Assembly: GCA_033391075.1 (NCBI GenBank)
Contig: JAWPMV010000004.1
Span: 118,642-182,641, forward strand
Direction of reading: 5' to 3'
Source: Bacteroidia bacterium
GTDB lineage: Bacteria; Bacteroidota; Bacteroidia; J057
DNA: 64,000 bases
Made by a program: the position numbers and the translations under genes. Below, in pieces: positions 52,139 through 59,678 of the stretch. The notes under the pieces were generated by a model. That model saw only the letters and a list, made by a program, of their open reading frames with translations. It did not search any database and had not been told where the DNA came from. Position 1 is the first letter of the stretch, and every line of letters starts with the position of its first letter.

Positions 52139-52996
52139 CTAATCTCTAAAGGGAATTTGCAACATTTCTCTTGTTTCTTCAATGCTAGCGATCTCCCTTC
52201 CCATCATTTTGGCCAGTTTAACGCCCCATTCTACACATTCTCCATTGGATTTCGCCATTTCTCCATTTGGGAGGTAGAAATTGTCTTCCAGACCTACCCG
52301 GAAATTGCCTCCCATTGTACAGGCTATCGCTGCCAATTGCCATTGTTTGCGACTGATAGCGATTACCTGCCAGAACTTTCCATCGGGTACCTGGCTGATC
52401 TGGTGCATGAGATTTTGTGGAGTTGCTGGAATCCCTCCCATGACGCCCATTACCAAACTATAGCAGGCATTTTCAGGCAGCAGCCCCATATCTCTAAGCG
52501 GTTCAGCATTTCTTATATGTGCGGTATCGAAGCATTCCATTTCCGGAGTTGTGCCTGCTTCATTCATTACTTTGATTACGTATTGTAAGGTGTCAAAGGA
52601 ATTTTCAAAAACCCCACTCCAGTGAAACTTCTTCTGGCGTTTGGAGTAAATGCCGTAATTCATACTTCCCATATTGAAAGCCGCCATATCTGGTCGGGTA
52701 GGGCCGATATGATTCATGCGATCCTCTTTGGAAAGTCCAATAGCCCCAGTCGAGAAATTGATAATGATATTGGGGCAGCGCTTCCTCACTTCCGCTTTGA
52801 TCTCTTCGAAAACTTCTAATCTCCAGGAAGGAGCTCCATTGTCTTCTCGAGCATGGATATGAACGATGCTTGCTCCCGCATCCTGGGCTCTTTTTGCTTC
52901 TTCTCCCAGTTCTTTGGGCGTATAGGGAATATAGGGACAGTGGGCTCTGGTAGTAGCTGCGCCAGTGAGGGCGGCTGATAGTATGAGTTTTTTCAT
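52139..52996 (-). CDS. BKACE family beta-keto acid cleavage enzyme
   Basis: A 285-residue member of the beta-keto acid cleavage enzyme family (prototype Kce), zinc-dependent enzymes that condense a beta-keto acid with acetyl-CoA and cleave it to acetoacetate and a CoA ester. I use the ATG at 52994-52996 (MKKLILSAALTGAATTR); an upstream in-frame start adds a Lys/Arg tail unlike the family. Seen features: His46-Ile-His48-Ala-Arg with metal ligands, NIIINFSTGAIGLSKEDR, and VGLEDNFYLPNGEMAKSN. It is preceded by a hairpin and an A-rich leader. In this operon it may cleave a branched beta-keto acid; this is inferred. Confidence 0.9.
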   Translation of the reverse strand: MKKLILSAALTGAATTRAHCPYIPYTPKELGEEAKRAQDAGASIVHIHAREDNGAPSWRLEVFEEIKAEVRKRCPNIIINFSTGAIGLSKEDRMNHIGPTRPDMAAFNMGSMNYGIYSKRQKKFHWSGVFENSFDTLQYVIKVMNEAGTTPEMECFDTAHIRNAEPLRDMGLLPENACYSLVMGVMGGIPATPQNLMHQISQVPDGKFWQVIAISRKQWQLAAIACTMGGNFRVGLEDNFYLPNGEMAKSNGECVEWGVKLAKMMGREIASIEETREMLQIPFRD

Positions 52997-53021
52997 CTTA
53001 TTTTTTCTTTTTGGTTCTTCC

Positions 53022-53046
53022 GCAGCTTTTTGGCGGCAAAAGCTGC
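53022..53046 (-). promoter_or_regulatory. Hairpin upstream of BKACE gene
   Basis: GCAGCTTTT (53022-53030) and AAAAGCTGC (53038-53046) form a perfect 9-bp stem with a 7-nt loop, about 25 nt before the BKACE ATG; in RNA sense it is followed by the A-rich CCAAAAAGAAAAAAUAAG. The same layout precedes the enoyl-CoA hydratase gene. It may set expression inside the operon or be a processing site. Confidence 0.4.
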
Positions 53047-53133
53047 CCAAAAACCGTCAAAATTCTAAAGCCTTCTCGCAGCCTGGCCCCGAACACCGAA
53101 TTTTGATGACCAGCGCGCGAAGGAGTATGATTA

Positions 53134-53952
53134 TTATTCGCCAGTCCAGTTGGGGGAGCGTTTTTCGCGGAAGGCTTTGAGGCCTTCTTGTCCGTCTTTG
53201 CTCATGATGGTTTGTTGGAGCATTTTCAGGAGGTATTTGTGTTGCTCGGCACTGGGCTGGATGTGGTCGTAGGCTTCGAGTCCTTTTCTGATCGCCAAGG
53301 GACTGTTTTGTTTTAACTCCTCGATGACACTATTTGAAGCCGTTTTGATTTCATCTGCTGATACGACCTGGGTCACAAGACCATATCTTTCTGCTTCTGC
53401 TACCGGCAAATTATAGCCTCTGATACACCAGTCCAGAACCTTGCGGGAAGGCATAACTTTCATCAAAGCCGCCATCACCTGAAAAGGATAAATACCCCTT
53501 CTTACCTCTGGTAAGCCAAACTTTACATCGTCCTGTGAGATCACAATATTACATCCTGCCAGGAAGAAGAATCCACCTGCATAAACATCCCCGGTAATCT
53601 TTGCAATGGTGGGTTTATATACTTTATTGAAGAGTTCTCCAATCAAGATGGTACCAGCCGGTTTTGGGATGGTCGAATCATTGGGTTCGACTAGTCCTGC
53701 CATGGCCTTTAGGTCTGCTCCTGCACAAAAAACATTGCCTTTCGCCTGAATCACTACCACCCAAATATCTTTCTGATAGTGAGCATATTGAAGAGCAAAA
53801 GCAATCTCATTTACCATTTGGGGATGCAGGGCGTTTTTCTTTTCAGCCCGATCCAGGGTAAGGGTCAGCACATGATCCCCTGTTTCGATTTCGATAAAGG
53901 CAAAGGTTTGTTTTGCGATTTCTGAGACTTGTCCTTTGGTGTATATATTCAT
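53134..53952 (-). CDS. Enoyl-CoA hydratase/isomerase family protein lacking one catalytic Glu
   Basis: A 272-residue crotonase-fold protein. LTLDRAEKKNALHPQM and VFCAGADLKAM (oxyanion-hole loop) identify the family. By alignment to rat enoyl-CoA hydratase the second catalytic Glu is kept (Glu149 in KFGLPEVRRGIYPF), but the position of the first, Glu144 of the rat enzyme, is Phe129 in a hydrophobic AGGFFFLAGC. So it may not be a simple hydratase. In atu/liu pathways this gene place is taken by AtuE/LiuC, which hydrate isohexenyl- or methylglutaconyl-CoA. It lies 119 nt behind the carboxylase alpha gene. Confidence 0.85.
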   Translation of the reverse strand: MNIYTKGQVSEIAKQTFAFIEIETGDHVLTLTLDRAEKKNALHPQMVNEIAFALQYAHYQKDIWVVVIQAKGNVFCAGADLKAMAGLVEPNDSTIPKPAGTILIGELFNKVYKPTIAKITGDVYAGGFFFLAGCNIVISQDDVKFGLPEVRRGIYPFQVMAALMKVMPSRKVLDWCIRGYNLPVAEAERYGLVTQVVSADEIKTASNSVIEELKQNSPLAIRKGLEAYDHIQPSAEQHKYLLKMLQQTIMSKDGQEGLKAFREKRSPNWTGE

Positions 53953-53971
53953 TGTTTCTTTTTGTTTTTTT

Positions 53972-53993
53972 CAAACTTTTTTAGAAAAGTTTG
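53972..53993 (-). promoter_or_regulatory. Hairpin upstream of enoyl-CoA hydratase gene
   Basis: CAAACTTTT (53972-53980) and AAAAGTTTG (53985-53993) form a 9-bp perfect stem with a 4-nt loop 19 nt before the hydratase ATG; in RNA sense an A-rich CAAAAAGAAAC leader follows. It is not a terminator for this strand (no U tract after it). Confidence 0.4.
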
Positions 53994-54071
53994 GCACAAA
54001 GTGGAAGGAGTAATCCAGAGTTCTCTCACATATCTGTCTGTTCACACTCGTTTCATCTCCCATACGCAAAA

Positions 54072-56048
54072 TCAAGTTTTTATCTTTAACAGCAGAAAAC
54101 CTGCTTCAACATTGGCTCCTTCTGTGGTGAAGATTTCTTCTACCTTTCCATCTGCTACCGCCTCTATGGTATTTTCCATTTTCATAGAAGATATGATCAT
54201 AAGGGGGGCTCCACTTTCAACCTCCTCGCCGGCTTTCACCAAAACCTTTACTATCTGAGACGGCATAGGTGCTTCATATCCTCCGGCTTCTTTTTCGGAT
54301 TCTTTTTGGGGAAAGCGGGGCTGTAGTTCCAGTTCAACGTTGCCGAATTGTTCATTGTGGATATAGCGTTTGCTTCCATTTGAAATCACGGAAAAGCTTT
54401 GTTGAAGACCGTCTATTTCTAATTGGAGTTGATCGCCTGTTTTTCCCAGGAACTGAAGCGTGTAATTTTCTTCGCCAATCGACATGCTAAAGCTATTGTT
54501 CAGGTATCGATACTTGAGTTCAAAAAGCTCTCCTCCCCAACTATATTTTTCTAATTGATGATCATTGAAATTATTTCGCCAGCCCGAGGGAACAGCCGCA
54601 AGCAATACCCGCTTATTTTCCCTTGCTACCCATCCTGCTAAACATGCGGCCATTATAGATTGATGTAAAGCTCCATTGCTTTTGGCTCGATCCGGATTAT
54701 AATTGAGTTGCTGGCTGATAAAATGGGTATCATATTTCCCCGCTCGAAAATCAGGATGCTCCAAAAGAGCTAATAAAAAATCCTGATTGGTCATCATACC
54801 CTGGCAACGCATGTTTTTCAATACGTATTCCATCTTCCTATGCGCTCCTTCACGACTTTCATCCCAAACAATCAATTTCGCAATCATAGGATCATAGAAA
54901 ATCGAAATCTCAGATCCACTTTCGATAGCAGACTCAACCCGCAAACCTTCAACCTCCGGATATTCAAACTTCAAAATCCTGCCTGTTACAGGGAGGAAAC
55001 CTTTGGCAGCATCTTCTGCATATAAGCGAAGCTCAAGGGCATAGCCTTTCCCCTGTATATCCTCCTGCTTAATTGATAATTCTTTGCCCGAAGCAGACTC
55101 GATTTGCATTTGTACCAAATCCAGACCGCTAATCTCTTCTGTTACGGGATGCTCTACCTGCAAACGGGTGTTTACTTCCAGAAAATAGAAATCCCCACTT
55201 TTATCATCATAAATAAATTCTACGGTGCCGGCATTATCGTAACTCAAAGCTTTGGCTGCATTGACTGCTGCGGCTCCCATCTTAGTTCTGAGATCCTCAC
55301 TCATAATAGGAGAGGGGCTTTCTTCTACGACCTTCTGATAACGCCTTTGGATAGAACATTCTCTTTCCAGGATGTGGATAGCATTGCCCTGTTTATCCCC
55401 AAAAATCTGGAATTCAATGTGCCGACCAGAAGCGATGTATTTCTCTACAATCAATTCATCATCTCCAAAGGCTGATTTAGACTCTCTCTTAGCAGCCGCA
55501 ATGGCCGCTTCGATCTCTGATTCTTCATGAACAATCCGCATACCTTTTCCTCCGCCTCCTGCAGTCGCTTTGAGCAGGAGAGGATAGCCGACTTCTCTGG
55601 CTGCCTGGGTCAAACGCTCTATGCTTTGATCCTTTCCCTGGTAGCCGGGCACAACAGGAACCTCAAACTTCTGCATGAGATCTTTCGCCTGAGACTTTGA
55701 ACCCATAGCTTCTATGGCTTTGGGATGAGGGCCAATGAATATGATGCCTTCTGATTCGCATTTGCGGGCAAAAGCAGCATTCTCCGAAAGAAAACCATAG
55801 CCTGGATGAATAGCATCAGCCCCTGTCCGCTTGGCGGTGGAGATGATTTTGTCCTGATCCAGATAGGACTGACTGGGACTACTTGCTCCAATATGAACAG
55901 CTATATCTGCTTCTTTTACGAAGGGCATATTTCTGTCTGCATCCGAAAATACAGCGATGCTTCGAATCCCCAGTTTTTTACAACTGCGAATCACGCGAGA
56001 GGCAATCTCCCCTCTATTGGCAATGAGTATTGAATTGATGGACTTCAT
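54072..56048 (-). CDS. Biotin-dependent acyl-CoA carboxylase, alpha (biotin carboxylase/BCCP) subunit
   Basis: A 658-residue subunit of a methylcrotonyl-, geranyl- or propionyl-type carboxylase. Residues 1-445 are biotin carboxylase: ILIANRGEIASRVIRSCKKL, LLKATAGGGGKGMRIVHEE (ATP-grasp glycine loop), ECSIQRRYQKVVEESPSP, and FLEVNTRLQVEHPVTEEISG. A middle region (about 450-580) links to the BCCP domain, where the biotinylated Lys623 is in ISSMKMENTIEA. The gene pairs with the beta subunit at 57286, but the Ldi-like gene lies between them: 3 nt separate Ldi stop from this start. Pathway context favours a branched isoprenoid acyl-CoA; sequence alone does not decide MCC from GCC. Confidence 0.93.
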   Translation of the reverse strand: MKSINSILIANRGEIASRVIRSCKKLGIRSIAVFSDADRNMPFVKEADIAVHIGASSPSQSYLDQDKIISTAKRTGADAIHPGYGFLSENAAFARKCESEGIIFIGPHPKAIEAMGSKSQAKDLMQKFEVPVVPGYQGKDQSIERLTQAAREVGYPLLLKATAGGGGKGMRIVHEESEIEAAIAAAKRESKSAFGDDELIVEKYIASGRHIEFQIFGDKQGNAIHILERECSIQRRYQKVVEESPSPIMSEDLRTKMGAAAVNAAKALSYDNAGTVEFIYDDKSGDFYFLEVNTRLQVEHPVTEEISGLDLVQMQIESASGKELSIKQEDIQGKGYALELRLYAEDAAKGFLPVTGRILKFEYPEVEGLRVESAIESGSEISIFYDPMIAKLIVWDESREGAHRKMEYVLKNMRCQGMMTNQDFLLALLEHPDFRAGKYDTHFISQQLNYNPDRAKSNGALHQSIMAACLAGWVARENKRVLLAAVPSGWRNNFNDHQLEKYSWGGELFELKYRYLNNSFSMSIGEENYTLQFLGKTGDQLQLEIDGLQQSFSVISNGSKRYIHNEQFGNVELELQPRFPQKESEKEAGGYEAPMPSQIVKVLVKAGEEVESGAPLMIISSMKMENTIEAVADGKVEEIFTTEGANVEAGFLLLKIKT

Positions 56049-56051
56049 AGA

Positions 56052-57275
56052 TCAATTCTCGCTTTTAAGCATTAAATTTTTATCAAGTATATCGGTCCAA
56101 AGCATGTCGGACACATCGGGAATCGAGTAAGGAACTTTATGTCCCCAGTCGTATTCCAGTATATTATCCCAGCCCATATGAACTTTCGTCCAAAGGATGG
56201 GACCATTGTAAATGGCATTGTTGATACCCTCGTATTTGCGGAAATCCTTCTCTGTCTCTTTATACAATCTTCGATCCATGGAATTGCGAAGTTTGGTGTA
56301 GAGCTCAATGTCCTCAAATTCTTTCGCGGCCAGTAAGCCTGTCATATGGGCGAGGGGAGAAGGTCCGGCTCCCAAATCCTCTCGAACGCTGGCATAAGGA
56401 CCATAATCAATGACGAATTTATCTTTCCAGGTGGGATAGAGATCCTGGTTGTAATCCTTATCAAAGGACTGTAAAAAACTCATGGTCCAGGCATTGGTAT
56501 AGCCCGTGAGGTATGGGTCGGAAAACTCCATATCAGAGTTATACATACTTTTGTACAGGCCGCTTTCTTCGTCCGTCATTTTATCCTTGATGAAATCGAG
56601 CGTCCAGGAGCCTTCCTCATTCAGGTAATTCGTTCCGTAGAGTTTGTCGTAGACTTTGAGACTCATGAGGCTGATGGAATTGCATTGGGCGAAATAGCGA
56701 CCGGGTTCACAATCAGCTCCTTCGTGCTTTCCTTCTTTATGATGTCTGCGAAGTTCATGGACGATCCTTTCGGTCATCCAGGTATATTCTCGGGCGAAAG
56801 TGGTATCCCCTGAAATGAGTTGGAAAAGGCCATACATCAGGTTGAGATGCCCTTTGTACATGATATTTCCTTCAGAAATGGGATCATCCCCCATGCCATA
56901 GTCAATCCAGTCTCCCCATACTTTGCGAGACTTCATCTTTTCGATCATGATTTTCATGGCTTTTTTGGCTGTATTGCCATATTCGTCAGAAATCATCACA
57001 ATAGAAGGCATAGCGTAGGAGGAAAAGGCTATTCCATAGCGCCAAAGTAATTGTTGATCTTCATCCCATTCCGAAAATTCGTCCCCGGTGATGCCCAGCT
57101 TCAGGTACTGGTCATATACATAATTGAATTGACCGATTTCATCTTGCTGAAGTTCTCTTTCCCCTATATCCTTGAAATAAAGATCACCAGCTGGCATACC
57201 TGTAGGCAGCGCATACCAGATCAAACTACCCGCCAAGGCAATGATCAATCCGATGAGTATAAGTTTCTTTTTCAT
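56052..57275 (-). CDS. Linalool dehydratase/isomerase (Ldi) homologue
   Basis: About 407 residues from the ATG at 57273-57275; an upstream start would overlap the beta-subunit gene. Residues 4-22 are a hydrophobic signal or anchor (LILIGLIIALAGSLIW), as Castellaniella defragrans Ldi also carries an export signal. From memory of that enzyme, several blocks are shared: VWGDW (119-123), the NIMYKGHLNLMYGL block with His143 (Ldi His129), and CEPGRYFAQCNS with Cys189 and Cys198 nine apart, as in Ldi Cys171/Cys180. Later YTNAWT and WTKVHMGWDN also match. Ldi interconverts myrcene, linalool and geraniol. It lies between the carboxylase beta and alpha genes, 10 and 3 nt from them. Confidence 0.83.
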   Translation of the reverse strand: MKKKLILIGLIIALAGSLIWYALPTGMPAGDLYFKDIGERELQQDEIGQFNYVYDQYLKLGITGDEFSEWDEDQQLLWRYGIAFSSYAMPSIVMISDEYGNTAKKAMKIMIEKMKSRKVWGDWIDYGMGDDPISEGNIMYKGHLNLMYGLFQLISGDTTFAREYTWMTERIVHELRRHHKEGKHEGADCEPGRYFAQCNSISLMSLKVYDKLYGTNYLNEEGSWTLDFIKDKMTDEESGLYKSMYNSDMEFSDPYLTGYTNAWTMSFLQSFDKDYNQDLYPTWKDKFVIDYGPYASVREDLGAGPSPLAHMTGLLAAKEFEDIELYTKLRNSMDRRLYKETEKDFRKYEGINNAIYNGPILWTKVHMGWDNILEYDWGHKVPYSIPDVSDMLWTDILDKNLMLKSEN

Positions 57276-57285
57276 AGGGCAAGGA

Positions 57286-58878
57286 TTACATTCTGAATAC
57301 ACCGAAGCCGTCGCTACCTTTGATGGGCTGGCTATATAAAACCGCTAAGCTGATTCCCAGATAATTTCTCGTTTGACGAGGATCAAGTATACCATCGTCC
57401 CACAATTCGGAAGTCGAATGCCAGGCAGATGCTTTGGATTCTGCTTCATGGATCAACATTTGCTTGAGCATTTCACCCTGTTTTTCATCGTATTCTTTTC
57501 CTAATGATTTTGCGGAAGCTCGTTGAACGATCTCCATCACTCCGGCTAGCTGTTCTGAGCCCATGACTCCGATTTTAGAATTGGGATAGGCAAATAGGAA
57601 ACGAGGATCGTAGCTGCGACCATTCATCCCATAATTTCCTGCCCCATAAGAAGAACCGATCATCAAGGTAATGGAAGGAACCTCACTATTGGAAACGGCA
57701 TTGATGAGTTTAGCTCCGTTTTTTATGATGCCGCCTTCTTCATAGGCTTTTCCCACCATATAACCCGTAGTGTTTTGGAGGAAAAGGAGAGGAATATTCT
57801 TTTTATTGGAAAGCTGGATAAAATGAGCAGCCTTATTGGCGGACTCTGAGAAGATAACTCCATTATTTGCGAGTATGGCGATGGGATAGCCATGGATTTT
57901 TGCCCAGCCAGTTACCATGGTACTGCCGTATTCTGGTTTGAATTCCGAAAATTTTGATCCGTCCACAATTCGATAGATCAACTCTCTGGCATCGAAAGGA
58001 GTTTTGGGATTTGAGGGAATTACTCCAAGGATTTCTTCGGTGTCATAGAGCGGCTCTTCAATGGGTCCCTCCGGAATCAAATGAGGATTGGCAACATTCA
58101 CCCATTCCATGATTTCGCGGGCAATGCGGATGCCGTCGTATTCATCCTCAGCCAGGTAATCAGAAACACCCGATACCCGGCTATGCATTTCTGCTCCGCC
58201 CAGTTCTTCATCTGTGGCTACTTCATTGGTCGCCATCTTTACCAGTGGCGGACCTGCGAGAAAGACTTTGGCCGCTTTTTTCTGGAAGATAGAATAATCT
58301 GACATACCAGGCACATAAGCCCCACCCGCAGTCGCATTTCCAAAGACCACCGAAATGGTAGGAATTCCCATTTTGGATCGTCGGGTAATCTCCCGGAAAC
58401 TTTCACCTCCATAATTGAAGATCTTTGCCTGATCGGGTAGGTTAGCCCCACCACTTTCCACCAAATTGATGGAAGGTAAGCGATTTTCTCTTGCGATTTG
58501 CCCTAAACGTAAAGATTTGAAAACGGTAGCATAATCAACTGAGCCTCCTTTACGAGTCCCTACATTAGAATTGACCATACAAAGTTTCCCCTGTACCAGC
58601 CCAATGCCGGAAATATTTGTCCCACCTGCTCCGAAACCACCTTTTTGCTTCATTCCGCTCAAGGGGAGTAGCTCTAAAAAAGGGCTGTCCTGATCCAGTA
58701 CCAGTTCAAGGCGTTCACGTGCAAGCAATTTTCCTCGATTACGAGCTCTGTCAATATGCTTGTCTTTGCCCTGGAATCGACTGGCTTCCATATGTTTCTC
58801 CAGCTCTTCGACAAATGCAAGCATCTCTTCACGATTCTGTTGAAAACTCTTGCTATTGGGATTTATTTTGGACTTCAT
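57286..58878 (-). CDS. Acyl-CoA carboxylase beta (carboxyltransferase) subunit
   Basis: A 530-residue carboxyltransferase that moves CO2 from biotin to an acyl-CoA. N-terminal part: DRARNRGKLLARERLELVLD, GGTNISGIGLVQGKLCMV. The crotonase-fold pockets are seen in GIPTISVVFGNATAGGAYVPG and VFLAGPPLVKMATNEVATDE with GGAEMHSRVSG, and in the C-terminal half LFLQNTTGYMVGKAYEEGGI with MIGSSYGAGNYGMNGRSYDP. These are those of the MCC/GCC/acyl-CoA carboxylase group, not ACC AccD. Specificity (methylcrotonyl- versus geranyl-CoA) is undecided. It lies 9 nt after the TetR gene and 10 nt before the Ldi-like gene. Confidence 0.93.
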   Translation of the reverse strand: MKSKINPNSKSFQQNREEMLAFVEELEKHMEASRFQGKDKHIDRARNRGKLLARERLELVLDQDSPFLELLPLSGMKQKGGFGAGGTNISGIGLVQGKLCMVNSNVGTRKGGSVDYATVFKSLRLGQIARENRLPSINLVESGGANLPDQAKIFNYGGESFREITRRSKMGIPTISVVFGNATAGGAYVPGMSDYSIFQKKAAKVFLAGPPLVKMATNEVATDEELGGAEMHSRVSGVSDYLAEDEYDGIRIAREIMEWVNVANPHLIPEGPIEEPLYDTEEILGVIPSNPKTPFDARELIYRIVDGSKFSEFKPEYGSTMVTGWAKIHGYPIAILANNGVIFSESANKAAHFIQLSNKKNIPLLFLQNTTGYMVGKAYEEGGIIKNGAKLINAVSNSEVPSITLMIGSSYGAGNYGMNGRSYDPRFLFAYPNSKIGVMGSEQLAGVMEIVQRASAKSLGKEYDEKQGEMLKQMLIHEAESKASAWHSTSELWDDGILDPRQTRNYLGISLAVLYSQPIKGSDGFGVFRM

Positions 58879-58887
58879 CTCTTTATG

Positions 58888-59544
58888 TTAAAATGAGATT
58901 AAAGATTGAATATCTATATCGAAAGGCTCTCCGAGACTATTGAAATAGTCTTCTCCGAAGAATGCCTTGAAAGATTGTTGGCCTTTTTCTGTAAAATGGG
59001 GAAGGAGTATACTCCAAATCATTTTTTCTCCATCCTCTCTGCTTTTTTCACCTCGAATGATTTGTTGGGAAAGCCAAAAGAAGGTCAACATCCAGGTAAT
59101 AAAAGCAATGTTATGATAGGTACCTGCGATTTGTTCTTCTCGCATATTGCCCAATTTGATTGAAAAAGCGATAGTGGCTTTGTTGTCTTTAATAGTTTGG
59201 GAGGTAAGGTCCCGAAAGCGCTTTTTGATCAAAGGATGTTTGAGTACATGGGTATCCAGAAAGATGAAGGCATACTTCTTTTGGTACTTATAGTAAAGTT
59301 GAATCTCATTATGGAGATTTTCAAAAGAGGGGAGTTGGCGCGACTTATTACGCTCCTGCTCCAGAGATTGCCACATATCGTCGGCTATGGCTTCAAGTAG
59401 TAAATCTTTTTCTTTGAAATGGTAGGCAAGGTTGCCTCGACTCATTCCCAGCACCTTTGCCAATTCGAATAAAGTCGTGGAGCTATATCCATGTTTATTG
59501 AAATAGCTGGTGGCTTCCTGTATAATTTTTTGGCGAGTTGTCAA
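58888..59544 (-). CDS. TetR/AcrR-family regulator, TTG start
   Basis: A 218-residue regulator and the first gene of the nine-gene operon. The N-terminal HTH is clear: TRQKIIQEATSYFNKHGYSS, TLFELAKVLGMSRGNLAYHF, KEKDLLLEAIADDMW. The C-terminal ligand domain is helical (TWMLTFFWLSQQIIRGEKSR). No ATG precedes the HTH in frame, so TTG at 59544 is the best start. It likely represses its own operon and responds to an acyl-CoA or terpene intermediate, as LiuR/AtuR are thought to; palindromes upstream (59559-59574, 59620-59640) are candidate operators. Confidence 0.88.
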   Translation of the reverse strand: MTTRQKIIQEATSYFNKHGYSSTTLFELAKVLGMSRGNLAYHFKEKDLLLEAIADDMWQSLEQERNKSRQLPSFENLHNEIQLYYKYQKKYAFIFLDTHVLKHPLIKKRFRDLTSQTIKDNKATIAFSIKLGNMREEQIAGTYHNIAFITWMLTFFWLSQQIIRGEKSREDGEKMIWSILLPHFTEKGQQSFKAFFGEDYFNSLGEPFDIDIQSLISF

Positions 59545-59558
59545 AAAGGTGAATTTCC

Positions 59559-59640
59559 AACAAGTTAGTTTGTTTTAAGTAATTAGTCAATAGTGTCTAA
59601 ACTTTATGCAAAAAATATTTAACTTCTACTTCATAAGTTA
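59559..59640. promoter_or_regulatory. Candidate operator region of the TetR-led operon
   Basis: AACAA GTTAGT TTGTT (59559-59574) is a dyad just upstream of the TetR start. TAACTT (59620-59625) and AAGTTA (59635-59640) form a second dyad. Both sites contain AAGTTAG (59562-59568, 59635-59641). The pair in the 134-nt leader fits autoregulation by TetR; no binding data exist. Confidence 0.35.
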
Positions 59641-59678
59641 GATCGGAATTATGATAGGATATAGGGATTGTTTTTCTG

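Noticed and set aside
49724..59544. Plain leucine degradation (liu) operon
   Set aside because: Not excluded for the carboxylase genes, but no HMG-CoA lyase or isovaleryl-CoA dehydrogenase is present and an Ldi homologue is inserted, so I did not adopt it as the main reading.
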